From the NCBI GenBank assembly GCA_013140785.1, contig JABFRZ010000432.1, positions 1 through 25,452 on the forward strand: a stretch of 25,452 nt of DNA, given 5' to 3'. Below, in pieces: positions 1 through 7,784 of the stretch (position 1 is the stretch's first letter; each line of letters starts with the position of its first letter). This stretch comes from Planctomycetota bacterium. Its GTDB lineage: Bacteria > Planctomycetota > UBA1135 > GCA-002686595. A program made the translations under genes and the position numbers. The notes below the pieces were generated by a model. That model worked only from the letters and a program-made list of their open reading frames with translations, did no database searches and was not told the origin of the DNA.

Positions 1-1
1 G

Positions 2-85
2 CGCGCGCTGGAGCTGGAGGCGCCGCCGCCGCGCGCGTTCCTCGAGCTCTTGCGCGCGGCAGGCGCGGATCCGCGCGGCCGATAG
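2..85 (+). CDS. C-terminal end of a gene truncated by the window start
   Basis: The frame starting at base 2 is open to a TAG at 83-85 and reads as an amphipathic, Leu/Glu/Ala-rich C-terminus (RALELEAPPPRAFLELLRAA...). Codon use is GC3-rich like the neighbouring genes. The 5' end lies outside the window, so no family can be assigned. The fragment is short enough that it could be chance. Confidence 0.35.
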   Translation, partial: RALELEAPPPRAFLELLRAAGADPRGR

Positions 86-105
86 GCGCCGATTCGAGCT
101 GCGCT

Positions 106-252
106 AGCCTCCGTAAGTTCTTGCTGGTGGGTGGCTCGAACGCGTGGAGCACCGTCCTGGCGGACGTGTGGGAGCTCGAGGGCGAGCGCTGGATCTGCGT
201 GCGCGTGTGTCCGCAAGGCGCTGGCGCGCCCACTCCGGAGCGCTCGGGATAG
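106..252 (+). pseudogene. Kelch-repeat-like remnant
   Basis: The frame ending in TAG at 250-252 contains LLVGGSNAWS, then LADVWELEGERW, then PTPERSG. This matches the shape of one Kelch blade: a hydrophobic strand with Gly-Gly, then L-x-D-x-W-E-x-x-x-x-x-W. A single blade cannot form a propeller, and no signal peptide or good start codon is seen (TTG at 121 is the nearest). I read it as the leftover of a larger Kelch gene or a degraded duplicate just upstream of the FG-GAP gene. It is short, so the call is tentative. Confidence 0.35.
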
Positions 253-261
253 GCTTGTCCT

Positions 262-1777
262 GTGCGCCAGCCCCTCTTGCTCGTCGTGGCTTGCGCCGCC
301 CTCGGCGCGGTGCGTTCGGCTCAGTGCGAGGTCCAGACCATCTCTCCGCCGGACACGGGCGGGGGACTCGGGGCTCTGATCGCGCAGGACGGCGCGCGCT
401 TCGCCGTCGCGAGCGCACGGAACGTCCACTTCTACCTGCAGGTCGGGCGCACGGCCTTCCACGAGCAGGAGCTCGTCTTCCCCGAGTTCCAGGACCGGCG
501 CAGCTTCATCATCTCGGTAGCCCTCGACGGCGACCGTCTCGCGCTGGGCATCGATTCGTTCGACTTCCCGTCCAGCGTGCGCGTCTTCGAGCGCCAGGCC
601 GGCGTCTGGGGCGAGGTGATCCGCTTCGAGGATGGCTTCCCGAGCACGGGCTTCGGCCGCGCGCTCGCGCTCGAGGGCGAGCGCCTCTTCGTCGGCGCGC
701 CCAGGGCCGGGGCCCCGCCCCTGAGCTTCTCGGGCGCGGTCTACGTCTATGAATGCCCGGGCGGCGTGTGGAGCTTCGTCGAGCGGCTCGTGCCGCAAGG
801 GGTGCGCCTGAACTTGTCATTCGGCACGTCCCTGGCCGCCGAGGGCGATCGTCTGGTCGTGGGGGCGCCGCTCGCCTTCTCGCACCAGCAGAGCGCCTAC
901 GTCTTCGAGCGCACGGGCGGTGTCTGGCAGCAGAACGTGCTCACTCCGGCCGAGCCCATCACCGCCGTCTTCGGCGAGTCGCTTGCTCTGCGCGGCGACG
1001 TCCTGCTCATCGGCGACTCTTCGGCCGTCGGCGGCGGCCGGGCTTGGGTCTTCGAGCGCGACGGGAAGGCCTGGGCGGAGACAGGCGTGCTCACCCAGGA
1101 AGCCTCCGGCCGCGTGTTCGGCTTCGCCGACTATCTGGCGCTGAGCGCGGACGGGAAGGTGGCCCTGGTCGCTTCCCCGTACGACGACGATCCCGTGTAC
1201 GCCTCGGGCGTGGTTCACGTCTTCGAGAAGAGCGCGGGCGTCTGGCAGCGAGGCGAGAAGCTCTACCCCACGCGGCCGGGCTTCCTGCGAAGCTTCGGAC
1301 GGGGCCTCGCGTGCGCCGGCGACCTCGCCGTCGTCGGCGGGAGCAACCTCGTGACCACGCTGTCCGTGGGCGAGACCCTGTGCCGCACGCTGTTCGCGCA
1401 GCCCGAGGTGGTCTCGCTCACCCAGGGCGGCCGCCAGACCTTGCGCCTCAATCCCGGCCTCGAGCACGCCGGGCGCCGGTTCCTATTGATGGGCTCGGCC
1501 TCCGGCCATGACCCCGGCTTCCGCTTCGGCGGCGTCCGCATCCCGCTCGTGCGCGACGCGTACTTCCGGAGCTCGCTCCCCGGCCACCGTCGCCCCCCCC
1601 TTCGTGAACAACCTCGGGGTGCTCGGCGCGCACGCGCCCCAGGCCGAGGTGACGATCGACGTCCCGCCGGGGACCGATCTGGCCCTGGCCGGCCTCACGC
1701 TGCACCACGCCTTCGTGGTGCTCGAGCGGGGGATCATGCACGTCAGCAACGGGCGGACACTGACGCTGGTTCCCTGA
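262..1777 (+). CDS. secreted FG-GAP repeat protein, frameshifted near the C-terminus
   Basis: GTG start followed by a clear signal peptide (MRQPLLLVVACAALGAVRSAQ). About seven FG-GAP/beta-propeller blades follow, each with a G-D-x-L-x-V-G-x core and a closing VFER or VYE strand (for example GDRLVVGAP, GERLFVGAP, GDVLLIGDS). After the propeller comes a domain beginning LTQGGRQTLRLNPGLEHAG. From its shape this is the C-terminal module I associate with planctomycete secreted proteins. That module breaks after DAYFRSSL: the expected ending (PPFVNNLGVLG ... HVSNGRTLTLVP) lies in the next forward frame and stops at 1777. The break is near 1575-1600, beside a run of eight C at 1593-1600. The unshifted frame runs on as Arg-rich nonsense to 1848. 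The role is unknown; it is probably a surface or secreted adhesion-type propeller. Confidence 0.8.
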
Positions 1778-1835
1778 CCAGGCTCGTCCCGGCGATCAAT
1801 CCGATCTGGAGCGAGCGCTCGGCCCGCCGCGCGAC

Positions 1836-1841
1836 TACCAT
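1836..1841 (+). promoter_or_regulatory. putative -10 element (TACCAT), leaderless-type
   Basis: TACCAT lies exactly 9 bases before the ATG at 1851. The same TAnCnT-N9-ATG layout precedes ligA and hicB in this window. No convincing -35 is visible. Confidence 0.4.
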
Positions 1842-1850
1842 TGTGTGACC

Positions 1851-2183
1851 ATGGGCCACATGTCCAATCGCGAACGCATCACTCGCGCGGCGGAGGAAGC
1901 TCGACTGACCGAGGTCGACAAGGTCGCCAAGAAGGCGGCCAAGCCGGCGACCAAGGCGACGGTCAATCCGGCGGTCAAGGCGGCGACTCGTGTTCGTCCG
2001 AAGCGCGCCCCGAAGGCACCCGTGCGCATGAAGGTCGTGTGGGATGTTTGCAACGGGGCCGGCCAGGCGGTCCAGACCTTCGCCTACCCGGACAAGGCCG
2101 CCGCCGAGGCGGCGACGTTGGCGCTCACGCGCTCGACGGGGGGGGCGCACACCCTGCGTCCTTCGAAGGTCCCGATGGAGTGA
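1851..2183 (+). CDS. small basic hypothetical protein with Lys/Ala-rich N-terminus
   Basis: 110 residues if started at the ATG at 1851, chosen because a -10-like TACCAT sits 9 bases upstream. GTG 1845 and ATG 1860 are alternatives. The N-terminal half is a helical Lys/Ala/Pro-rich tract (KKAAKPATKATV...RPKRAPKAP) resembling histone-H1-like tails. The C-terminal half (RMKVVWDVCNGAGQAVQTFAYPDKAAAEAATLAL) looks like a small folded beta-beta-alpha unit ending in RPSKVPME. The composition suggests nucleic-acid or ribosome association, but that is inference. I recall similar small proteins in planctomycetes but cannot name a family. It stands alone between the FG-GAP and RRM genes. Confidence 0.7.
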   Translation: MGHMSNRERITRAAEEARLTEVDKVAKKAAKPATKATVNPAVKAATRVRPKRAPKAPVRMKVVWDVCNGAGQAVQTFAYPDKAAAEAATLALTRSTGGAHTLRPSKVPME

Positions 2184-2260
2184 GGCTTCCCGCGCGGGGG
2201 GTCGCTCTGAGGTCGGGCGAGAATCCCCTGATTCCGCGAGGTCGTTTCCCGGCGGCGCAG

Positions 2261-2345
2261 TACCCTCGCGCCCGTTTCGCCTCCTCTGTGCGGTCACCCT
2301 TCACGGGCCTTCACAGGTGACCCGGATCCCAAGAGTAGAACCGCC
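2261..2345 (+). promoter_or_regulatory. putative promoter and structured leader of the RRM gene
   Basis: TACCCT at 2261-2266 resembles the -10 used elsewhere in the window (compare the tRNA promoter), but no good -35 precedes it. Downstream, GGTCACC at 2292-2298 and GGTGACC at 2316-2322 form a 7-bp inverted repeat whose loop holds CTTCAC twice. It lies 23 bases before the ATG. No Shine-Dalgarno sequence is evident. Confidence 0.3.
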
Positions 2346-2708
2346 ATGGGAAGCTTCGTGCACGTGGGCAACCTCGCCCCCTCCACCACCGAGGAATCCA
2401 TCCGCAAGGCGTTCACGGCGGCCGGGAGCACGGTCAAGAGCGTCGTCATCCTGAAGAGCTCGACGCACGATCGCTCGCGCGGCTTCGGCTTCGTCGAGCT
2501 GGGCTCGGAGGACGAGATCACGGCCGCGATCGGGGCGGTGAGCGGGGTCGAGGTGGACGGCCGGAAGCTCACGGTCAATATCGCCCGGCAGAAGATCGAG
2601 CGACCCCGCGACGGCCGCGGCTTCGAGAGCTACAGCGGCCTCGGGCGCAGCTTCGGCGGACCCCGCCGGTCGGGCAGCACCAGCGGTGCGCGGCGCAAGG
2701 CGCGTTAG
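2346..2708 (+). CDS. RNA-binding protein with one RRM domain
   Basis: 120 residues. Residues 3-80 form a complete RRM: RNP2 is VHVGNL near the start, and RNP1 is RGFGFVEL near residues 40-47 with both aromatic RNA-stacking positions kept. The remaining C-terminus (from about residue 85) is a Gly/Arg/Ser-rich tail ending in GARRKAR, typical of bacterial glycine-rich RRM proteins (Rbp family in cyanobacteria and planctomycetes). Such proteins bind single-stranded RNA and are often cold- or stress-responsive; that is family knowledge. The ATG at 2346 fits the start of the first beta strand. A small inverted repeat lies in the leader. Confidence 0.9.
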   Translation: MGSFVHVGNLAPSTTEESIRKAFTAAGSTVKSVVILKSSTHDRSRGFGFVELGSEDEITAAIGAVSGVEVDGRKLTVNIARQKIERPRDGRGFESYSGLGRSFGGPRRSGSTSGARRKAR

Positions 2709-2765
2709 CTCCGAGCCCACCTCATCCGCGCGGCGGGTCGGCCTGCGATCGGCCGAGTCTTGCCG

Positions 2766-3011
2766 TCAGGCGTCGGCTGGCGCCGGTCCGCTCGCCGGCA
2801 ACGCATCGACCGGTTGATCTGCGGAGCCGTTCACCGCGCCCTGAATCGAACCGTCGCTCATGCCGTAGATAGCGCCGTCGATGCCCAGCGCGGGGAGGTC
2901 CCCGTTCTTGCGCTGGATTTTCTGCTCCGCGCGGTCCTTCTTGCGCTCGGCCTTCTCGATCCGTCGCTGGCGCTGCTTGCGATCGCGATCTCTCTTCTGT
3001 ACGGAATCCAC
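2766..3011 (-). CDS. small highly charged hypothetical protein
   Basis: 81 residues from a GTG at 3011. The start was chosen because GGAG lies 10 bases upstream and because the sequence further upstream turns into Arg-rich shadow translation. The N-terminal half is a continuous basic helix (VQKRDRDRKQRQRRIEKAER...KIQRKNG) with alternating Lys/Arg and Glu/Asp. The C-terminal half is acidic and neutral (DGAIYGMSDGSIQGAVNG) and Pro/Ala-rich at the end. Short proteins of this layout (a KRxRDRKxRE-type helix plus an acidic tail) occur in many bacteria near stress or RNA genes, but no function is established to my knowledge. It is divergent from the coiled-coil gene at 3370. Confidence 0.6.
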   Translation of the reverse strand: MDSVQKRDRDRKQRQRRIEKAERKKDRAEQKIQRKNGDLPALGIDGAIYGMSDGSIQGAVNGSADQPVDALPASGPAPADA

Positions 3012-3369
3012 GGTGTCTGCTCCGGGCTCGTGGAGTCGGTACCGAGCCTTCGAGGCGAGCCTTGCCAGGAGAATCGGATCGCCACCGAGCGCGCGAACGC
3101 GCTCTAGCGGCCCTGCGAGCCTATCCGCAGCGGAGCGGTGAAGCGAACGCGGTCTGGGATTCGCCTGGTGCGCGCCGACTCGTGGCCTTCCTGAGCGCGG
3201 GCCTGTGCTCGCTCGCGATCCGGCCCGCGTCTCCGCTCCAGTCGGGAACGGGTGGCCGCGCTTCCCGAGCCGGGCAGTTTGGTCTTGGAAAGATTCCACC
3301 CACGGTCAAGCCGCTGCCGCATCGGGCCGATAGCTACGTGGCAACCCCGAACCCACCGCAGAGCCTCCA
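3012..3369. other. intergenic, divergent promoters expected
   Basis: About 360 bases between two divergent small genes. Several short ORFs run through it, but none has a recognisable domain or ribosome binding site. No hairpin, repeat or clear sigma-70 box stands out. Confidence 0.5.
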
Positions 3370-3840
3370 ATGACCGAAGGATTCGAATCCGTTCAGAACG
3401 AGCTGGACCAGAAGCGCCAGCAAATCGAACAGGAACTCGTCGCCGTGCGCGGCCGCGAGGCCGAGCTCGAGGCCGACCTGGAACGCGTGCACGAGGCTCT
3501 CGGCGCGCTGACGGGCCACAAGAAGAAGTCGCGCACTCGCACGCGCACGCGCAAGACCGCCACGACGCGCGAGGACCTGCAGCAGCACATCGCCCACGTG
3601 CGCGGGCAGAACCCGTTCGCCGACGCCCTCGCGCTCGAGAAGGCCGTGCGCGCGATGGTCCAGGAGAGCGGCAACTCTTTGACCGGCTTCAAGACGCTCT
3701 TCGCCGAGGCGCTATTGACCAGCCCCGGTTCGCAGTCGGGCGGCGTGCACGCAACGCACGGCGCTCACCACGGGCATCACGAGCACGGGCACGGCGCGCA
3801 GCACTCGCACGCGGACGGCGACGAGCGCTACTCGGCCTGA
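3370..3840 (+). CDS. coiled-coil protein with basic linker and His-rich C-terminal tail
   Basis: 156 residues. Residues 5-48 form a coiled coil with heptad spacing (LDQKRQQIEQELVAVRGREAELEADLERV). A strongly basic Thr/Arg linker follows (KKKSRTRTRTRKT, about 52-64), then a helical region to about 115 (REDLQQHIAHVRGQNPFADALALEKAVRAMV). The tail at 127-148 is very His-rich (HATHGAHHGHHEHGHGAQHSH). The tail suggests transition-metal binding and the linker nucleic-acid or acidic-surface binding; both are inference. I do not recognise a family. It ends 72 bases before the convergent C45 peptidase gene. The weak upstream purine stretch (GCAGAG) is the only candidate ribosome binding site. Confidence 0.7.
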   Translation: MTEGFESVQNELDQKRQQIEQELVAVRGREAELEADLERVHEALGALTGHKKKSRTRTRTRKTATTREDLQQHIAHVRGQNPFADALALEKAVRAMVQESGNSLTGFKTLFAEALLTSPGSQSGGVHATHGAHHGHHEHGHGAQHSHADGDERYSA

Positions 3841-3912
3841 GGCACGACGGCTCGAGGACGAGAGTCCCGCTCGCGCTGTCCGGAGGCGCGGATGCGGGCG
3901 GCCTTGTCCGCT

Positions 3913-5124
3913 CTACAGCGCGTGCGTGCGGAACTCGGCCGTGCAGGGCGGGTCGGCGGCGAGGTGCAGGCGCGGGGCGCGCTCGGAGAGCTCGAAGATC
4001 GTGCAGGCGGCCGAGAAGGTCTGCTCGGGCGCGCGGTGGCGGCAGACCGGGTAGGCGGGATCGTCGTGCGAGCCGAGGGCCGCGCGCAGGTTCGTGAGCG
4101 GGTCGCCGCCTTCCGCGAGGCGCCGCTCGCAGGCCAAGAGGCGCGCCTCGGAGTTCAGCATGCCGACCACCGTGCCGGCCGGCTGCTCGGCGACCCAGCG
4201 GCCGAGCGCGCCGTGGTCGTCGTTCGCCAGCGGATGGTTCGTGTGCGCGAGGCCGCGGGCGTCGCCGACACGCTCGACCTTGCCGGCCGAGGCCTCGAGA
4301 CACACCACGCGCGACGGATCCCCGATCGTGTAGCACTGCCCCGAGGCGTGCGGAACGCCCTGCACGAAGCGCGCCGCCTCGACCGCGCTCGGGCGTCGCA
4401 ACGCGCCGCGGATCACGCACGCGACCGGCAGGCCCTTGGCGGCGCTGCGCAGGGTGAGCAGGGCGTTGACGCACACCGCCACGCCACGCGCGTTCATGCC
4501 GTTCAGCGCGAGGCCGCCGGGGAAGGTCAGCACGAGCACGTCGAGCTCCTTCTTCCTCTCGACGTGCCGCACCAGCGCGAGCCGGCCCGCTAGCCACCCC
4601 GGCCCGTCCAGGTTCTGCGCGACGTAGGTCGGATGCAGCCCGTCGCCCGCGCGCGCCAGCACCGAGCACTTGTCGCCGACACCGCCCCCGACGCCGCCGC
4701 TCTCGCCGAACTGCTGGCGCGTCGCGTAGCACCACTCCTCGTCCACCATCTGCAGCGCGTAGATCGTGTCCACCGGCACGCCGCTGCCCGCCGCGAGGCC
4801 CTGGATCTCGTGGAAGAGATCCGGCGTGTGCCGCGCGATCGCGCTCGCGAAGTCCGTCGCACCCGCGAACTCGTTGAGGTACTGCCCCGGGCCCATGCCC
4901 TCGGGCTTCGTCAGCGCGCCCTTCCAGCCCTCGACCGCCGCGTGGATCGACTCGCGCAACGCCTCGCCGTGCGCCGCGCCACGCTCGTAGGGCGTGCCCT
5001 CGACCGTCAGCACCTGGAAGCCGCCCTCGAGCGTAGGCGTGGGCGTCTTGCGCGTCGCGGCGCAGCCGGTGAGGGCGCCGAGACTTGCGAGCGAGCCGAA
5101 CTCGAGGAAGCGACGGCGGTCCAT
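3913..5124 (-). CDS. C45-family Ntn hydrolase (acyl-CoA:6-APA acyltransferase-like), Tat lipoprotein
   Basis: 403 residues. The N-terminus MDRRRFLEFGSLASLGALTGC carries a twin-arginine motif (RRRFL) and a lipobox (LTGC), so export by Tat and lipid anchoring at Cys21 are likely. The mature part matches the penicillin acyltransferase/peptidase C45 fold. It contains GTPYERGAAHGEALRESI near 43-60, then the probable nucleophile Cys153 in GDKCSVLA, where autocatalytic cleavage would expose Cys. Further motifs are YVAQNLDGPGW near 167-177 and NGMNARGVAV. Family members hydrolyse amide bonds of acyl-peptides or beta-lactam-like substrates; the substrate here is unknown. GGAG lies 11 bases before the ATG. 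The gene is 55 bases downstream of the GIY-YIG gene on the same strand, so co-transcription is possible. Confidence 0.85.
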   Translation of the reverse strand: MDRRRFLEFGSLASLGALTGCAATRKTPTPTLEGGFQVLTVEGTPYERGAAHGEALRESIHAAVEGWKGALTKPEGMGPGQYLNEFAGATDFASAIARHTPDLFHEIQGLAAGSGVPVDTIYALQMVDEEWCYATRQQFGESGGVGGGVGDKCSVLARAGDGLHPTYVAQNLDGPGWLAGRLALVRHVERKKELDVLVLTFPGGLALNGMNARGVAVCVNALLTLRSAAKGLPVACVIRGALRRPSAVEAARFVQGVPHASGQCYTIGDPSRVVCLEASAGKVERVGDARGLAHTNHPLANDDHGALGRWVAEQPAGTVVGMLNSEARLLACERRLAEGGDPLTNLRAALGSHDDPAYPVCRHRAPEQTFSAACTIFELSERAPRLHLAADPPCTAEFRTHAL

Positions 5125-5179
5125 GGCGACGTAGTCTCCGGCGCGAGCCCCGCAGGAGCAACCACGACAGCCGCCGTGC

Positions 5180-6025
5180 CTACTTCGACTCGATCTCCTT
5201 GAGCGAAGCGCCGTCCTTCGTCACCCACGCGATGAGTCCGTTCGCGCTGCCACCATGGATGACCGCTGCAGCCGCGCTCGGGCTGGAGAAGGGCACGTCC
5301 TTCGTGAAGAGGTACACGCCATTCTTCTCGACGAGTGTCCCGTCGATGATGAGTTGCTTGCGTGTCGCAAGGACATGCGGCCACTGCTCGGCCGAAGGCC
5401 GTTCCTTCAAGACTGCGCTGGAGCCGCGGAAGACGACGAACCCTTCCGCTGTCCGTTGCCCACGCGCCTCGGCGTCCTTGATCCGACAGTAGAGGACGAC
5501 GTCGTCCTCGGGCATACTCGGTACATGTGCGATGGGTGTCAGGAGGTCTGACCCGAGGACGGGCAGCAGCTGCCTGATGCGAGCGAGGAACACCTCCATG
5601 TCTTCGCGGTCGGATTCCGGGAGGCGAGCTCCGCTGGTCTGATTCTGGTCGATCACGAAGCGACCGCAAGCCGTGGCCTCGCCCAGGATCCGACTCTCCA
5701 GGAACCTGACATGTGCCTTCGTGAGGGTCTCGTCCTTGCTCACGAAGACAACAGCCGAGACCCAGAACTCCTTCGCCTTGTGTTGTTTGAGGCGATCCCG
5801 AATGACCTCGGCTTCGCCCACATAGGCTCTCTGAGCGTTCGTGTCCGGGTCGTTCCCGAGGAGTACGTACACGCCCGCACCTTCGCACTCGTCTCGCGCC
5901 AGGAGATCGTCGAGCTCCGTGCGCGGAGCTGCGAGTGCTTTTCCCGACCAGTTCGATATCTCGGCGATGCGGAGTCCCTTGGCATCGCCTCGGGGGAGAA
6001 ACAGCTTGATCGTCGCCGATGTCAT
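5180..6025 (-). CDS. GIY-YIG nuclease-like protein with C-terminal DUF4357
   Basis: 281 residues from the ATG at 6025, which has GAGG 8 bases upstream; a TTG at 6046 is the alternative. The GIY-YIG fold is visible: GVYVLL at 51-56, AYVGEA at 67-72, a catalytic-type Arg at 77 (EVIRDRL), the metal-ligand Glu at 110 (RFLESRI) and an Asn near 128. The C-terminus (GVYLFTKDVPFSSPSAAAAV...SANGLIAWV) matches DUF4357, usually found at the end of such proteins. These stand-alone GIY-YIG/DUF4357 proteins are widespread and poorly characterised. Compared with its neighbours the gene uses visibly more A/T in third positions and has few GC-rich shadow ORFs, which suggests horizontal acquisition. Confidence 0.85.
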   Translation of the reverse strand: MTSATIKLFLPRGDAKGLRIAEISNWSGKALAAPRTELDDLLARDECEGAGVYVLLGNDPDTNAQRAYVGEAEVIRDRLKQHKAKEFWVSAVVFVSKDETLTKAHVRFLESRILGEATACGRFVIDQNQTSGARLPESDREDMEVFLARIRQLLPVLGSDLLTPIAHVPSMPEDDVVLYCRIKDAEARGQRTAEGFVVFRGSSAVLKERPSAEQWPHVLATRKQLIIDGTLVEKNGVYLFTKDVPFSSPSAAAAVIHGGSANGLIAWVTKDGASLKEIESK

Positions 6026-6062
6026 TGGAGGCACCTCAGGCCCCAAGTTGGGATCCTAACGA

Positions 6063-6100
6063 CAGCGGGCCGCTCGGCATGATTGCCGAGCGGCCCGCTG
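6063..6100 (-). terminator. perfect 17-bp hairpin downstream of groEL
   Basis: 6063-6079 and 6084-6100 are perfect inverted repeats separated by the loop TGAT, 22 bases beyond the groEL stop. On the groEL strand no T-tract follows the stem; five Ts precede it instead. It is therefore either a terminator that does not need a U-tract or an mRNA 3'-end stabiliser. Confidence 0.65.
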
Positions 6101-6121
6101 AAAAAGAATCCTGTCCCGCGC

Positions 6122-7741
6122 CTAGTGCCCGTGCCCGTGGCCGCCCGACGGCTTGTCGTCGTCCTTGTCGGGGAGGTCGCTCACGAGCGCGTCTGTGGTG
6201 AGCAGCAAGCTCGCCACCGACGAGGCGTTCTGCAGAGCGAGGCGTACGACCTTGGTGGGGTCGATCACGCCGGCCTTGATCAGGTCCTCGTAGACGTCGG
6301 TCAGGGCGTTGTAGCCGAAGTTCTCGCCCTTGCCCTGGCGGACGTTCTGCACGACCACCGCGCCGTCCTGGCCGGCGTTCTCGGCGATCTGGCGGATGGG
6401 GGCCTCGAGCGAGCGACGCACGATCTGTGCGCCGAGTTGCTCGTCGCCCTGGAGCTTGAGGGCGTCGACCGCCTTCTGGGCGTTCAGGAGCGCGATGCCG
6501 CCGCCGGTGACGATGCCCTCTTCCACCGCAGCGCGGGTGGCGTGCAGGGCGTCCTCGACGCGCGCCTTCTTTTCCTTCATCTCACTCTCGGTCGCGGCAC
6601 CCACGTTGATCTTGGCCACACCGCCGGCGAGCTTGGCGAGACGCTCCTGGAGCTTCTCCTTGTCGTAGTCGCTGGTGGTGTCCTCGATCTCGTTCTTGAT
6701 CTGGGCGATGCGGCCCTGGATCGCGTCCTTCTTGCCGGCGCCCTCGATGATCGTGGTCGTGTCCTTGTTGACGACGATCTTCTTGGCGCGGCCGAGGTCG
6801 GAGAGCTTGACCGTCTCGAGCGACTGGCCCGTCGATTCCATCACGGGGTTGCCACCGGTCAGGATGGCGATGTCCTCGAGCATGGCCTTGCGGCGGTCGC
6901 CGAAGCCGGGCGCCTTGACCGCCACGCACGGGAAGGCCCCGCGCAGACGGTTGACGACCAGCGTCGCGAGCGCCTCGCCTTCGATGTCCTCGGCGATGAT
7001 GCACAGCGGACGACCGTTGCGGATCACTTCCTCGAGCAGCGGAATCATGTCTTTGACGGACGTGATCTTCTTCTCGTGGACGAGCACGTAGGCGTCCTCG
7101 ATCACGCACTCCATCGCCTTCGCGTTGGTGATGAAGTGCGGCGAGAGGTAGCCCTTGTCGAACTGCATGCCCTCGACCCACTCGACCTCGGTCGTGAGGG
7201 ACTTGCCCTCTTCGACGGTGATGACGCCGTCCTTGCCGACCTTGTCCATGGCCTCGGAGATCATCTTGCCGATCTCCTGGTCGTTGTTGGCCGCGATCGC
7301 GCCGACCTTGGCGATGTCGCTCGCGCCCGAGACCTTCTTGGAGGTCGTCTTGAGGTGGTTGACCACGCACTCGACGGCCTTCTCGATGCCGCGCTTGAGC
7401 GACACGGGGTTGGCGCCGGCGGTCACGTTGCGCAGGCCCTGCTCGAAGATCGCCTCGGCCAGGACGGTGGCGGTCGTGGTGCCGTCGCCCGCGCCCTCGT
7501 TGGTGCGCGCGGCGACTTCCTTCACGAGCTGGGCGCCCATGTTTTCGTAGGGGTCTTCGAGCTCGACTTCCTTCGAGACCGTGACGCCGTCCTTGGTGAC
7601 CGTCGGGCTGCCGAAGGACTTCTCGATGATCACGTTGCGGCCGCGGGGGCCGAGCGTGACCTTCACGGCGCGGGCGAGCTTCTGCACCCCGGTGCGGATG
7701 CGTTCGCGCGCTTCGATGTCATAGCAGATCTGTTTGGGCAT
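6122..7741 (-). CDS. groEL: chaperonin GroEL (60 kDa) with His-rich C-terminal tail
   Basis: 539 residues, near full family length. All hallmarks are present: the N-terminal VKVTLGPRGRNVIIEKSFGSPTVTKDGV block, the ATP-site GDGTTTATVLA, the apical-domain core and the C-terminal equatorial stretch with NASSVASLLLTTDALV. GroEL forms a double ring that folds cytosolic proteins with GroES and ATP. The tail is GGHGHGH rather than the usual GGM repeats, as in some secondary GroEL paralogues such as mycobacterial GroEL1. Start ATG at 7741 with AGGA about 10 bases upstream. It lies 43 bases downstream of groES on the same strand, a standard groESL operon. Confidence 0.98.
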   Translation of the reverse strand: MPKQICYDIEARERIRTGVQKLARAVKVTLGPRGRNVIIEKSFGSPTVTKDGVTVSKEVELEDPYENMGAQLVKEVAARTNEGAGDGTTTATVLAEAIFEQGLRNVTAGANPVSLKRGIEKAVECVVNHLKTTSKKVSGASDIAKVGAIAANNDQEIGKMISEAMDKVGKDGVITVEEGKSLTTEVEWVEGMQFDKGYLSPHFITNAKAMECVIEDAYVLVHEKKITSVKDMIPLLEEVIRNGRPLCIIAEDIEGEALATLVVNRLRGAFPCVAVKAPGFGDRRKAMLEDIAILTGGNPVMESTGQSLETVKLSDLGRAKKIVVNKDTTTIIEGAGKKDAIQGRIAQIKNEIEDTTSDYDKEKLQERLAKLAGGVAKINVGAATESEMKEKKARVEDALHATRAAVEEGIVTGGGIALLNAQKAVDALKLQGDEQLGAQIVRRSLEAPIRQIAENAGQDGAVVVQNVRQGKGENFGYNALTDVYEDLIKAGVIDPTKVVRLALQNASSVASLLLTTDALVSDLPDKDDDKPSGGHGHGH

Positions 7742-7784
7742 CGGACTCGTTCCTGTTGTGAGAGTGTGGGGTGGGAGTCCGGGC

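Noticed and set aside
3062..3373. Forward ORF of 103 codons between two small genes
   Set aside because: No ribosome binding site, no domain, and it overlaps the start of the gene at 3370.
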